Below are positions 27,025-35,409 of a stretch of DNA of 64,000 bases, one piece after another. The stretch's first letter is position 1. The number at the start of each line of letters is the position of its first letter. Under the pieces are notes generated by a model, which ran no database searches, was not told the DNA's origin, and saw nothing but the letters and a program-made list of their open reading frames with translations. Source of the stretch: Companilactobacillus metriopterae (GTDB lineage Bacteria; Bacillota; Bacilli; Lactobacillales; Lactobacillaceae); NCBI RefSeq assembly GCF_004117915.1, contig NZ_RSTD01000001.1, positions 62,001 through 126,000 of the forward strand, in the 5' to 3' direction. A program made the translations under genes and the position numbers.

Positions 27025-27030
27025 ATAAAT

Positions 27031-27064
27031 ATTTAATCACGATTATTATTTAATCACGATTATT
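27031..27064. repeat. Exact 17-base tandem repeat at a gene end
   Basis: Two head-to-tail copies of ATTTAATCACGATTATT. One holds the last codons and stop of the protease gene and the other lies directly downstream. It looks like a recent slippage duplication. Confidence 0.85.
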
Positions 27065-27748
27065 AAATAATAAAACTAGTCTCAATAATTGAAGAATACT
27101 TGATAGTGCCGCTGCAACATATGTAAGTGCAGCAGCTGTTAAAACTTTTTTAACCTGTGATACTTCTTCGTTATCAATCAGACTACTAGAACCCAATATT
27201 CTGACAGCTCTACCTGAAGCATTAAATTCAACGGGCAGTGTAACAACTTGGAATAATACCACAATAGCAAATAGCCAGATACCAACAGTTATCAAAGTCA
27301 TATTCATGCTGAATAAAATACCGATAAAAATAAGTGGAATTGAAACAGTACTTCCAATATTTACAGCTGGTACTAAGAAAGATCTAAGTCTCATAGGTAT
27401 ATAGTTCTTTTGATCTTGGATAGCGTGTCCACATTCGTGAGCAGCAACGCCAATTGCGGCAACAGAAGTAGAATCATGTGTTGACTGTGATAAGTTTAAT
27501 GTTTTATCACGGGGATTATAGTTATCTGTTAATTCACCAGCAATTTCGTTTATTTCAACGTCTTGTAAACCAGCATTATCCAGAATGTATCGAGCAGCTT
27601 CAGCACCTGATATATTCTGCTTACTCTTAAACTTATCATATTTATTGAAAGTGGTTCGTACATATATTGAGGCCCATAGTGATATAACGATACCTATGAT
27701 AACCAAAATATACGTTGGATCAAAAAATCCAAATCCATAGTATCCCAT
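27050..27748 (-). CDS. YugP-type zinc metalloprotease
   Basis: A 232-residue membrane-embedded metalloprotease of the YugP family (DUF/Peptidase_M-like, distantly HtpX-like). There is a helix at residues 10-30, the zinc motif HECGH at 104-108 and a second helix pair at about 125-175; the conserved EFNASGRAV after them probably supplies the third ligand (Glu). At least one more helix is at the C-terminus. ATG follows AAGGAG. It is the last gene of a three-gene minus-strand operon (28946 to 27050). Substrate unknown. Confidence 0.88.
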   Translation of the reverse strand: MGYYGFGFFDPTYILVIIGIVISLWASIYVRTTFNKYDKFKSKQNISGAEAARYILDNAGLQDVEINEIAGELTDNYNPRDKTLNLSQSTHDSTSVAAIGVAAHECGHAIQDQKNYIPMRLRSFLVPAVNIGSTVSIPLIFIGILFSMNMTLITVGIWLFAIVVLFQVVTLPVEFNASGRAVRILGSSSLIDNEEVSQVKKVLTAAALTYVAAALSSILQLLRLVLLFNNRD

Positions 27749-27753
27749 AGTAA

Positions 27754-28179
27754 TTAACTCCTTATATTTAAATTGTTTGAAAGTAGGTCTTTAGACTCTT
27801 CACTACTGTTTATTAAATTAATATTGACGATGGAAATTTGTTCTTTTAAAAAATAAATAAGTCGATCAATAATTTCGTTTTTTTCATCGTAATTTAAATT
27901 ATTACTTAAAATTATCGATAAATCTCCAGACTTTGTAGAGAAATCCACATTTGTTAGATCGATTAAACTAACAATAACTTGATTTTCTTTTTTGGAAACA
28001 ATCCAAGTGATAGATTTTTTTCTCATTAGAGTTTTGGAGCGCTGACTTATAAATTTTATTGTAGCATCTTTGTTTAAATTGAGGAATTTTTCTACATCTA
28101 TCAATTTGTATGAAGTAGGGAATTCCCAAGTGAAGTTGTCAGTGATGATTGGATGATATGAACTAAGTTTATTTTCCAT
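27754..28179 (-). CDS. Unknown protein, weakly GNAT-like
   Basis: A 141-residue soluble protein. The pattern of an amphipathic start, a WIVSKKENQVIVSLIDL strand pair and a C-terminal helix (EIIDRLIYFLKEQI) faintly recalls GNAT acetyltransferases, but the acetyl-CoA loop is not recognisable. No good ribosome site precedes ATG 28179. Its stop overlaps the ribosome site of the YugP gene (5 bases between genes), so translation is probably coupled within the operon. Function not assigned. Confidence 0.6.
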   Translation of the reverse strand: MENKLSSYHPIITDNFTWEFPTSYKLIDVEKFLNLNKDATIKFISQRSKTLMRKKSITWIVSKKENQVIVSLIDLTNVDFSTKSGDLSIILSNNLNYDEKNEIIDRLIYFLKEQISIVNINLINSSEESKDLLSNNLNIRS

Positions 28180-28211
28180 AATTATATATAATAACTTATA
28201 AATGTGAATTT

Positions 28212-28946
28212 TTAGTAAACAAATTTGTTAATCAGTCTTAAGACATTTGAATCGTCGTGAAGTAGTGAATGTTCGGCATTTTTCCCAGAAACTGGATAAT
28301 CTACAAACTCCATAACTTTAGGTGATAGGATGTAGTTGATTGATTTGGCAGATGTTACAGAGATATATTTGTCACTGTTAGAGTAATTTTTTAAATTACC
28401 ATATATATTGAGAACTCTCATCTCATTAGAAATATTTTTTCTATTTATGTACATTCTCATGTACGTGGGGCTCATGAAGGCAGGTCGACCATTTTGACCT
28501 AACTGGTTAACATTAGGTAAATCTCCTAAGCCAATTATGCCATTGAATGGACCAGCAATAAGAACCAGATTTTTTATTTTAGGAAGATATGTAAGCTTTT
28601 TTTCACGCATCTCTGCCAAGACAAGTGCAACTGCACCGAGTGAGTGACCCACAGCATGATAAGTTTCAAAGCTATATTTTTTTTTCAAATCAAAAACAAG
28701 ATTTGAGAGCCATCGTGCCATTAGATTGCTACCTATGATTTTGTTTTTGAAAACAACTTGAACAATTGGGTATTTATCTTTGGTCCATTTTCCCTCATAA
28801 GTTATTTGTCCTAAAGTATTAATAGTTGCCTTCAAGTATTCTTTTTTGTTGTTATATTTTAAAGCTGATTTTACCAAGTTCTCCGTTGTATAATCGCCAC
28901 CGCGAAATCCATGAACATAAAGAACAGGGTATTGATTAATTTTCAT
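28212..28946 (-). CDS. Alpha/beta hydrolase, DUF915 type
   Basis: A 244-residue lipase/esterase-like hydrolase. Visible are the oxyanion region LYVHGFRGGDYT near residue 10, the nucleophile elbow AVGHSLGAVA with Ser102, and a C-terminal histidine in NAEHSLLHDD. This is the DUF915 group, common in lactobacilli. There is no export signal, so it is probably cytoplasmic. ATG follows AGGGGTGA. First gene of the operon with the unknown protein and the YugP protease. Confidence 0.85.
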   Translation of the reverse strand: MKINQYPVLYVHGFRGGDYTTENLVKSALKYNNKKEYLKATINTLGQITYEGKWTKDKYPIVQVVFKNKIIGSNLMARWLSNLVFDLKKKYSFETYHAVGHSLGAVALVLAEMREKKLTYLPKIKNLVLIAGPFNGIIGLGDLPNVNQLGQNGRPAFMSPTYMRMYINRKNISNEMRVLNIYGNLKNYSNSDKYISVTSAKSINYILSPKVMEFVDYPVSGKNAEHSLLHDDSNVLRLINKFVY

Positions 28947-29013
28947 ACCGTCACCCCTATAATTATATTATTATATACGAATAAACAGAAAATGAGTCGA
29001 TAGAGGAAATAAA

Positions 29014-29703
29014 ATGCAAAAATATTATGCAGTTAGAATAGGAAAGAATCCTGGAATTTATAACACTTGGGCAGAATGCAAGGCACAAGTAGATGGTTTT
29101 GTTGGAGCAAGATATAAAAGTTTTACAAGTTTATCAGAGGCGGAAGACTTTATAAAGAACGATACGTATACTCCAAAAACTAAGAAAGAAACATCGAAGA
29201 AATTTGAATATTCTAACTTGGACGATTTTGAGTTGGTTGTTTATACAGATGGTGGTTCTAGAAATCACGGCAATGTTAAGGGTGGTCATGTATTATCATC
29301 AGATAAAGCTGCATGGGCATACTTAATAAAAACTTCTAACGAAAAAATAGAAGATAGCGACGGTGAATTTGGTGCAACGAATAATAAAATGGAAATTACT
29401 GCACTAATTGAAAGTATCAAAAAAATAAATAATCTAGAATTAAACGACAAAAAAGTAATATTTATTCTAGATTCTCAATATGTTTTAAATGCTATTATCA
29501 AAGGCTGGTTAGTTAGCTGGAAAGCAAATGGTTATAAAAAATCTGATGGCAAAGTACCTGCTAACTTGGAACTTTGGAAAGAACTAGATGAATTACTTCC
29601 AACCATTCCCAACAAAAGTTTTGAATGGACAAAAGGCCATGACAATGATGCAGGTAATAACCGAGTTGATGAATTATTAAATTTAACTATGGATAGAATG
29701 TAA
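29014..29703 (+). CDS. rnhA: Ribonuclease HI with N-terminal viroplasmin domain
   Basis: Cleaves RNA in RNA-DNA hybrids. Residues 1-50 are a caulimovirus-viroplasmin-like domain (YYAVRIGKNPGIYNTWAEC) that binds hybrids. Residues 72-229 are the RNase HI domain with the complete catalytic set: Asp79 (YTDGGS), Glu127 (NNKMEI), Asp153 (LDSQYV) and Asp219 (NRVDELL). ATG follows AGAGGA. Monocistronic, divergent from the DUF915 gene. Confidence 0.93.
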   Translation: MQKYYAVRIGKNPGIYNTWAECKAQVDGFVGARYKSFTSLSEAEDFIKNDTYTPKTKKETSKKFEYSNLDDFELVVYTDGGSRNHGNVKGGHVLSSDKAAWAYLIKTSNEKIEDSDGEFGATNNKMEITALIESIKKINNLELNDKKVIFILDSQYVLNAIIKGWLVSWKANGYKKSDGKVPANLELWKELDELLPTIPNKSFEWTKGHDNDAGNNRVDELLNLTMDRM

Positions 29704-29758
29704 ACTATAACTGAATTGATCTATACTTATTAATATAATAATTAAGGGGTATGGGGAT

Positions 29759-30472
29759 ATGAAAAAAAGAAACATAATTATCACTGTTTTTGTGTTAATT
29801 ATATTGCTTATAGTAGGTTCTTTAAGTTATGTTTATGGAAATCAGGATACATCGGTTAAATATCATAATTTAAGTACATCTTTAACAAAAAACACTAATG
29901 ATATATCTATAGATGGTGATAGTTCTGATATTTTAATCACTCTTATTGATAATAAAAAGAATTCCAATTTAGATATAAGTGGTTATTTCAATGAAAATAC
30001 TATAAAAAATGATTCGTATAAAAAAGTTGAAGGTTCCACAATGAAATTAAATTTCCCAGTACCTAGAAAGGGAACATTTCTATTTGGAACAAAGATAGAT
30101 AATCGATTAAAAATAACTATTCCAGTAGATAAAGAGGAACTAAATAAGATTTCTATTCAAACTATGGGTGGAGATGTTGAAGTTGTGGATAAAACAAGTA
30201 GTAATGTTACAAAATCAAATAAAGTAAAATTTGATATCTCAACTGATGGTGGAGATGTAACTATGCCAATAGACAATCCTCTTGTGGATTCCGTGAACAT
30301 TGATTCATCAGGTGGTGATGTAGATTTGATGAATAAAAAAAATAGAACAGTATCATCGGATTACGATTTAAGTGGTGGAGATTTGACAGGTAAATATAAA
30401 GAAAGTGATTCTGATAATAGTGTCAAATTAGTTATTTCTCTAGACGGAGGAGACTTAGATTTAGAAAAATAA
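29759..30472 (+). CDS. Membrane-anchored DUF4097-like beta-helix protein
   Basis: A 237-residue protein with one N-terminal membrane helix (residues 6-25) and an extracellular beta-repeat domain. Short repeats of the type GGDVEV, GGDVTM, GGDVDL, GGDLTG and GGDLDL recur about every 20 residues, typical of DUF4097 (LiaX-related) right-handed beta structures. LiaX relatives in enterococci sense envelope stress, but this protein lacks the N-terminal DUF1700-type part, so that role is only a possibility. Ribosome site GGGGTATGGGG. Confidence 0.78.
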   Translation: MKKRNIIITVFVLIILLIVGSLSYVYGNQDTSVKYHNLSTSLTKNTNDISIDGDSSDILITLIDNKKNSNLDISGYFNENTIKNDSYKKVEGSTMKLNFPVPRKGTFLFGTKIDNRLKITIPVDKEELNKISIQTMGGDVEVVDKTSSNVTKSNKVKFDISTDGGDVTMPIDNPLVDSVNIDSSGGDVDLMNKKNRTVSSDYDLSGGDLTGKYKESDSDNSVKLVISLDGGDLDLEK

Positions 30473-30499
30473 AAAACCTAGCATATGCTAGGTTTTTTT
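30471..30499. terminator. Bidirectional terminator
   Basis: A perfect palindrome with AACCTAGCATATGCTAGGTT at its core and A/T tracts on both sides, between two converging genes. Confidence 0.85.
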
Positions 30500-30502
30500 A
30501 TT

Positions 30503-31444
30503 TTAACTAAATAGTCCTTTGAAGAATGAAACGATACCGTCCCACATTTTTTGAACGAAGTTTCGATTCTCTTGAGTATTTAATTTATTGAAAATGTTTT
30601 TTGCCTGACTAGTAATATCAGAACTTAATTTTTGAGCTTGATCTTTAAAGTTAGAATCTTTTAAAGCACCAGAATCTCTAATTTGAACCATCAAATTAAT
30701 AATTTGTTGCTTTTGGTTATCAGTAATAATATTTTGTAAGTTATTTTGTTGAAGATTGTTATTAACAATTGTTGTTATTTGGTTAACTGTAATGTTGCTA
30801 CCTTGTTTTGCCATGTCAGATTTAATTCCTGCAATAGCATTGTTTAATTGTTCATCAGTGTAACCATCTTTACCATCATTTGCTTGGGTAATAGAACTTA
30901 AAACACCAATTTCCTTTTGTGCAGCGTTGACTTGAGATTGATTCAATGAATTACCATTTTGTGCATAGGCAGCATATATTCCTGCTAAAGCACCTGAACC
31001 ATCAATCTTTGTTGCAGATGTTACGTAGATATTTGCATCAGTAATACCAGCTGTTAACGCAGCATTACGGTATTGGTCAGCAGAGATTGTAGTTATATTG
31101 TTAGAACCATTGTAATTAACTATTGATACATTGATACCTGAGCCGGAAGATGTTTTTTCAATAACAGCTGAAGACCAGACACCAGAGTTAGAATTAAAGT
31201 TACTTCCACTAGGATTTAGGTATGTAACTAGAGTGTTACCAGTAACTGTAAGAGTATTATAGTTACTTGAACTTATCTGAGACTTCAATACATCAATAGT
31301 TCCTTGTCTTTGGCTAGATGTAAGTGAAGTACCTAGTGTCATAACAGGTTCATCTAAACTGTCAGCTTTTGCTACCTGAGTAAGTGGAGCAAAAAGTGAA
31401 ATTGTTGCTAACATAGCTAGAAAGAGAATTTTAAATTTTTTCAT
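30503..31444 (-). CDS. Secreted DUF1002 protein (YpuA-like)
   Basis: A 313-residue exported protein: signal peptide at residues 1-27 (ending AKA-D), then the DUF1002 domain with its characteristic QYRNAALTAGITDANIYV segment and an Ala/Gly/Ile-rich GALAGIYAAY helix. The tail is amphipathic and rich in Gln and Asn, ending in IVSFFKGLFS. Family function unknown; widespread in Firmicutes. ATG follows AGGAGG. Confidence 0.9.
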   Translation of the reverse strand: MKKFKILFLAMLATISLFAPLTQVAKADSLDEPVMTLGTSLTSSQRQGTIDVLKSQISSSNYNTLTVTGNTLVTYLNPSGSNFNSNSGVWSSAVIEKTSSGSGINVSIVNYNGSNNITTISADQYRNAALTAGITDANIYVTSATKIDGSGALAGIYAAYAQNGNSLNQSQVNAAQKEIGVLSSITQANDGKDGYTDEQLNNAIAGIKSDMAKQGSNITVNQITTIVNNNLQQNNLQNIITDNQKQQIINLMVQIRDSGALKDSNFKDQAQKLSSDITSQAKNIFNKLNTQENRNFVQKMWDGIVSFFKGLFS

Positions 31445-31618
31445 GATAATTCCTCCTATACCGATATTAAACCAAAAAAATGTGAATTTTTATAGAAATT
31501 AAAAATTATCATAAATCTAGTTTAGTAAAATAGTGATTTCAGTTGAAATATGCTATTCTATAGTTTCTAGGATTTCTCGCTTATTTGAATTTATAAAAAA
31601 AGAAAGAAGGATTTACAA

Positions 31619-32668
31619 GTGAAAATTGTTGTTCTTTCAGGTGGAAGAAGTACAGAACGTAACGTTTCTTTATCATCTGGTGTAAAAATTACTAATGCAT
31701 TAAGAAGTAAAGGTCATAAAGTTGCATATGTGGACTCATTCTTAGGATTGGATATTCCAGAAAGTGAATTAGCTGGTTTATTTACAAGTGAAGCTGAAGA
31801 CGAAACTAATTTAGTTATTTCAGATGAAGTTTTAACAACTGAGAAGATTAATGCACTAAGAACTGACGGTTCTACAGAATTGTTCGGTAAAAATGTTCTA
31901 AAAATTTGTCAAATGGCAGATATTGTTTACATGGGACTACATGGTGAAGATGGTGAAAACGGAAAAGTTCAAGGAGTTTTCGATGTTTTCAATATTAAAT
32001 ATACAGGTAGTGGATCACTAGCTTCTGGTATTGCTATGGATAAGAAATTTTCTAAGGAAGTTTTTGTTCAAAGTAATTTACGTACAGCTAAATATACATC
32101 AACAAAAACAAGCAATATCAATGCAAGTGACATACCATTTGGTTTCCCAATGGTTGTAAAACCTTCAAACGGTGGATCAAGTGTTGGTACACATATTATT
32201 AAAGATGAATCTGAACTAAAAGAAAAAGTTGCAGATGCACTTAGATTTGATAAGGAAGCTCTACTAGAAGAATTCATCGAAGGACGTGAATTTTCTGTTG
32301 CAGTAGTAGATGGCGAACCACTACCAGCTGTTGAAATTACAGTAGATACAGGTTGGTACGATTTCCAACACAAGTTTGTTGAAAATTCAGTTACTCACTT
32401 TATAACTCCTCCAGAATTGGATGAAAACTTACATAGAGAAATGCAACAAATGGCATTGGATACATTTGAAGCACTTGGTATGGAAAACTATGGTAGAGTT
32501 GATTTCCTAATGAAGGACAATGAAATTTATGTAATGGAAGCAAATACACTACCAGGTATGACTCCATTATCATTGATGCCTCGTGAAGCTGAAGCTGCAG
32601 GCATCTCATATGCTGATTTATGTGAAAGAATAATAGATAGCAAAGTTAAAATTTACGCATCAAAATAA
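31619..32668 (+). CDS. ddl: D-alanine-D-X ligase, predicted D-lactate type
   Basis: ATP-grasp ligase joining D-Ala to a second D-residue for peptidoglycan precursors, 349 residues. It has the N-terminal GGRSTERNVSLSSG, ATP-grasp elements (VVKPSNGGSSVGTH, LLEEF, EANTLPGMTP) and a VDF-LMKD-IYVMEAN metal site. In the omega loop WYDFQHKF, the position of E. coli DdlB Tyr216 is Phe253 (after Lys252); Phe here marks D-Ala-D-Lac ligases and intrinsic vancomycin resistance in lactobacilli. The start is GTG 31619 with an AGAAAGAAGG ribosome site. Whether it is the only Ddl of the cell cannot be seen. Confidence 0.88.
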   Translation: MKIVVLSGGRSTERNVSLSSGVKITNALRSKGHKVAYVDSFLGLDIPESELAGLFTSEAEDETNLVISDEVLTTEKINALRTDGSTELFGKNVLKICQMADIVYMGLHGEDGENGKVQGVFDVFNIKYTGSGSLASGIAMDKKFSKEVFVQSNLRTAKYTSTKTSNINASDIPFGFPMVVKPSNGGSSVGTHIIKDESELKEKVADALRFDKEALLEEFIEGREFSVAVVDGEPLPAVEITVDTGWYDFQHKFVENSVTHFITPPELDENLHREMQQMALDTFEALGMENYGRVDFLMKDNEIYVMEANTLPGMTPLSLMPREAEAAGISYADLCERIIDSKVKIYASK

Positions 32669-32670
32669 AT

Positions 32671-32699
32671 CAAAGTCGCAGGAATGCGACTTTTTTATT
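32671..32699 (+). terminator. Terminator of ddl
   Basis: AAAGTCGCA pairs with TGCGACTTT and is followed by T's. Confidence 0.85.
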
Positions 32700-32727
32700 T
32701 TATCCAAAAATTTATAAAGGTTCGTTG

Positions 32728-32739
32728 TGGTATAGACCA
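32728..32739 (+). promoter_or_regulatory. NagR/YvoA-like operator upstream of nagA
   Basis: TGGTATAGACCA, a near-perfect palindrome, fits the NagR (GntR-family) site TGGTCTAGACCA. It lies just upstream of a TATAAT at 32751-32756, where it would cover the -35 region of the nagA promoter. Confidence 0.65.
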
Positions 32740-32786
32740 TTGAAAGCTGTTATAATATTACTAGACAATTTAGAAGGAGAACCGTA

Positions 32787-33941
32787 ATGACATATTATAT
32801 TCACGCGAAAAAATTCTTTCTACCAAATAAAACAGAGGTTGGCGGATATTTAGAGGTAACTGACTCTGGTAAATTTGGCCAATACTTCACAGAAAATAAC
32901 AAACCAAATGGTGAAATCGTTGATTACTCTAACCAAATGATTGCACCAGGTTTAGTTGATACTCATATTCATGGATTAGTTGGCAATGATGTCATGGATA
33001 ATGATTGGAATAAGATTAACGAAATGTCTGAAGGTTTATTGCAAGCAGGTGTTACATCATGGTTGCCTACAACTTTGACAGCAACAAGAGAACAACTTAA
33101 TGATGTATGTAGAACTATTGGTGATAATTATCAATCTGTCACTGGTGCTAAGATACAAGGAATTTATTTTGAAGGACCATTCTTTACAGAAGAACATAAG
33201 GGAGCTCAAAATCCTAAATACTTCACTGATCCTGACGTTGATGCTTTCAATGAATGGCAAGAATCAGCTAATGGTATGATTAAAAAAATAGCAATTGCCC
33301 CAGAACGTAAGGGTTCAGCTGAGTTTACAAAAGCTGTAGCTTCTGACGATGTTGTTGTTTCACTAGGTCATTCATCAGCTACATTTGATCAAGCCAAAGA
33401 AGTAATCGAAGCAGGAGCTACTATGTTTACTCATGCATTTAATGGTATGAGTGGATTCTCTCACCGAGATCCTAACATGGCAGGAGCCGCTATGACACTT
33501 AATGGAATTTACGATGAATTAGTTTGTGATGGACACCACGTCCATCCTGATGCAGCACGTGCAATTATTGAATTGAAAGATTCAGAGCACATTGCATTAA
33601 TAACTGATTGTATGAGAGCTGGCTTGATGCCAGATGGAGACTACGTTCTTGGAGAATTACCTGTATATGTTGCCGATGGTCAAGTTCGCTTGAAAGACGG
33701 AGATAACCTTGCAGGAAGTGTTCTACAGTTGAAGCAAGCTATAAAAAATGTTGTAGATTGGAATATTTCAACTCCTGAAGAAGCTGTACGCATGGGGGCA
33801 CAAACTCCAGCAGAGAGCTGTCAAATAGATGATAAATGTGGAATGATAAAAGAGGGCAGAGATGCAGATTTTATTGTTTTAGATGAAGATATGATTTTAA
33901 CAGAAACATATTTAGACGGTGTGTCACGTTACAAAGCATAA
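32787..33941 (+). CDS. nagA: N-acetylglucosamine-6-phosphate deacetylase
   Basis: Amidohydrolase that deacetylates GlcNAc-6-P to glucosamine-6-P in amino-sugar use and cell-wall recycling. It has 384 residues. Metal and catalytic motifs: APGLVDTHIHG, EGPF, SLGHSSA, THAFNGM, DGHHVHPDA and ITDCMRAG. ATG follows AGAAGGAG. The NagR-like operator upstream predicts induction by GlcN-6-P or GlcNAc-6-P. No nagB or nagR is adjacent. Confidence 0.95.
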   Translation: MTYYIHAKKFFLPNKTEVGGYLEVTDSGKFGQYFTENNKPNGEIVDYSNQMIAPGLVDTHIHGLVGNDVMDNDWNKINEMSEGLLQAGVTSWLPTTLTATREQLNDVCRTIGDNYQSVTGAKIQGIYFEGPFFTEEHKGAQNPKYFTDPDVDAFNEWQESANGMIKKIAIAPERKGSAEFTKAVASDDVVVSLGHSSATFDQAKEVIEAGATMFTHAFNGMSGFSHRDPNMAGAAMTLNGIYDELVCDGHHVHPDAARAIIELKDSEHIALITDCMRAGLMPDGDYVLGELPVYVADGQVRLKDGDNLAGSVLQLKQAIKNVVDWNISTPEEAVRMGAQTPAESCQIDDKCGMIKEGRDADFIVLDEDMILTETYLDGVSRYKA

Positions 33942-33972
33942 AAAAAGAGAGCAACTTAGTTGCTCTCTTTTC
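33940..33972. terminator. Bidirectional terminator after nagA
   Basis: AAAAGAGAGCAAC pairs with GTTGCTCTCTTTT. The T-run is better on the minus strand (seven T's), although the nearest minus-strand gene has its own terminator at 34147-34174. Confidence 0.85.
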
Positions 33973-34100
33973 TTTGGTGCCAGTCCACTGCTACCTAGAC
34001 TTGCACTTAAGTGTTGAGGTTTTTGGTAGAAGTAGAATGTATATCTTGTATTTTAGGGGTTTGAAAGATGGGTATCAGCCATATACTCATCTTTCAAAAA
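33943..34100 (-). ncRNA. Candidate structured small RNA
   Basis: The minus strand between nagA and the zinc-ribbon gene could encode an RNA of about 150 bases. It starts with a hairpin GAAAGATG/CATCTTTC (34063-34095), has a second stem ACTTCTACC/GGTAGCAGT (34025-34033 with 33987-33995, one mismatch) around a CACTTAAGTG palindrome, and ends in a terminator with a seven-T tail. A TATAAT hexamer lies at 34103-34108. A separate terminator just upstream (34147) ends the preceding gene, so this unit would be independent. No known RNA family recognised. Confidence 0.4.
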
Positions 34101-34146
34101 AAATTATAGTTCATATAATAAAGTAGTAAAGTCATTTGATTAAAGC

Positions 34147-34174
34147 AAAAAGCAAGCCATTAGGCTTGCTTTTT
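34147..34174 (-). terminator. Terminator of the zinc-ribbon membrane protein gene
   Basis: AAAAGCAAGCC pairs with GGCTTGCTTTT. The stem contains the last codons of the gene. Confidence 0.8.
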
Positions 34175-35302
34175 AATTTTTCGATGAATAGTAAATGAAA
34201 ATACAAATGTAATTAATGAAGTGGCTAATAAAATATAATAACTGAATCCGAATTTTGGACTATTGAGAACTGGATTACCTGTAAACATATTGGCATCAAG
34301 TCGGTGTGTTGCAAATATAACATAAACTATTATATAAATAACAGTTGGCAAGAAGCTAAATATTTTTACCATTCGAATACTAAATTTACTATTAAATCCT
34401 ACAAATAGAATTATTATCATTGGAGAAATAAAGCAAATTAATTGAAGTGCTGAAGACATATTTTGGGCAGTAGCCGTATTAATACCTAAATTTACGCCAA
34501 CGCTATAAACATTAGTTATAATATTTTTTATTGAAACCCCATTTAAAAATGGTCCTGTTACTGAAGCAATTAGTCCAACAATTGCAAGAACAATAGAGAT
34601 TTTTTGATAGATAGATCTCTTTCTGTCTACTTTGATTTCTTCAATATGTTGTTCGCCATTTTGATAACCGTTGGCAGATGAATCGTTATTATTCTTCTGT
34701 TTACGTGGCTTATCTTGTTTGAAACGCTTGTTAATGCCTGTTTCTTTACCATGGGATATTTGTGCAAATAAGAACCATGCGATAACTGCGGCGGCTATAA
34801 AAACATAACCATAGTTTCTACGAACTAGCATTAATACAGCTGCAATCACTACAATAAACAATGATATATAGCCATTAGCTGTGGCAAAATTCCACATATT
34901 TTTTATTAGACCACTATCTTCGTTGGTATTTTCAGGTGTTGCAGTATTTTCTTTTGTTGGTTCTGCTTCTAGATGAACTTTTTTATTACTGTTAAAATCA
35001 TTTGGTACAAAAGCACGTGTAGCATCTAAATCAGGATTAGGATTGCTGTGATTTTGTTGTTTTGATCTTTCTTGTGCCATCTTTTGCGCAGGTGCTTGTT
35101 GAAGAATCGGTTTTACAGGTTCAGAGGTTACTTTTTGACTGTCATTTTCATGTGCAAGTTCTTCTTCTAAAGCGCTAAGTGAGACTACGGAATCAGTTTT
35201 ATCATCTTGTTTATTATTTATATCTTTTTTGAGCGGGAGACCACAGTTATCACAGAATTTTTGTTCCGCGGTAATGGGGTGACCACAATTTGGACATACC
35301 AT
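34160..35302 (-). CDS. Zinc-ribbon membrane protein
   Basis: A 380-residue protein with an N-terminal zinc ribbon (Cys3, Cys6, Cys17, Cys20), a long polar linker (about 25-130), two hydrophobic segments (about 145-180), a basic loop rich in Lys and Asn (about 188-230) and four more helices to the end. The TcaA/YvbJ-like zinc ribbon plus membrane layout is common in Firmicutes, without a fixed function. ATG 35302 is 6 bases after GGAGG. Confidence 0.75.
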   Translation of the reverse strand: MVCPNCGHPITAEQKFCDNCGLPLKKDINNKQDDKTDSVVSLSALEEELAHENDSQKVTSEPVKPILQQAPAQKMAQERSKQQNHSNPNPDLDATRAFVPNDFNSNKKVHLEAEPTKENTATPENTNEDSGLIKNMWNFATANGYISLFIVVIAAVLMLVRRNYGYVFIAAAVIAWFLFAQISHGKETGINKRFKQDKPRKQKNNNDSSANGYQNGEQHIEEIKVDRKRSIYQKISIVLAIVGLIASVTGPFLNGVSIKNIITNVYSVGVNLGINTATAQNMSSALQLICFISPMIIILFVGFNSKFSIRMVKIFSFLPTVIYIIVYVIFATHRLDANMFTGNPVLNSPKFGFSYYILLATSLITFVFSFTIHRKIKKQA

Positions 35303-35377
35303 GTCATACCTCCAATTTTTATGAATACTATATATTATAAATCTTTTGTAAAGATATATATAGAGTCTTAATTATAC

Positions 35378-35409
35378 AAAAAAAGCTCAGCAATTGCTGA
35401 GCTTTTTTT
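35378..35409 (-). terminator. Terminator of the MacB-like exporter gene
   Basis: AAAGCTCAGCAA pairs with TTGCTGAGCTTT, with a T-run on the minus strand. Confidence 0.85.
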
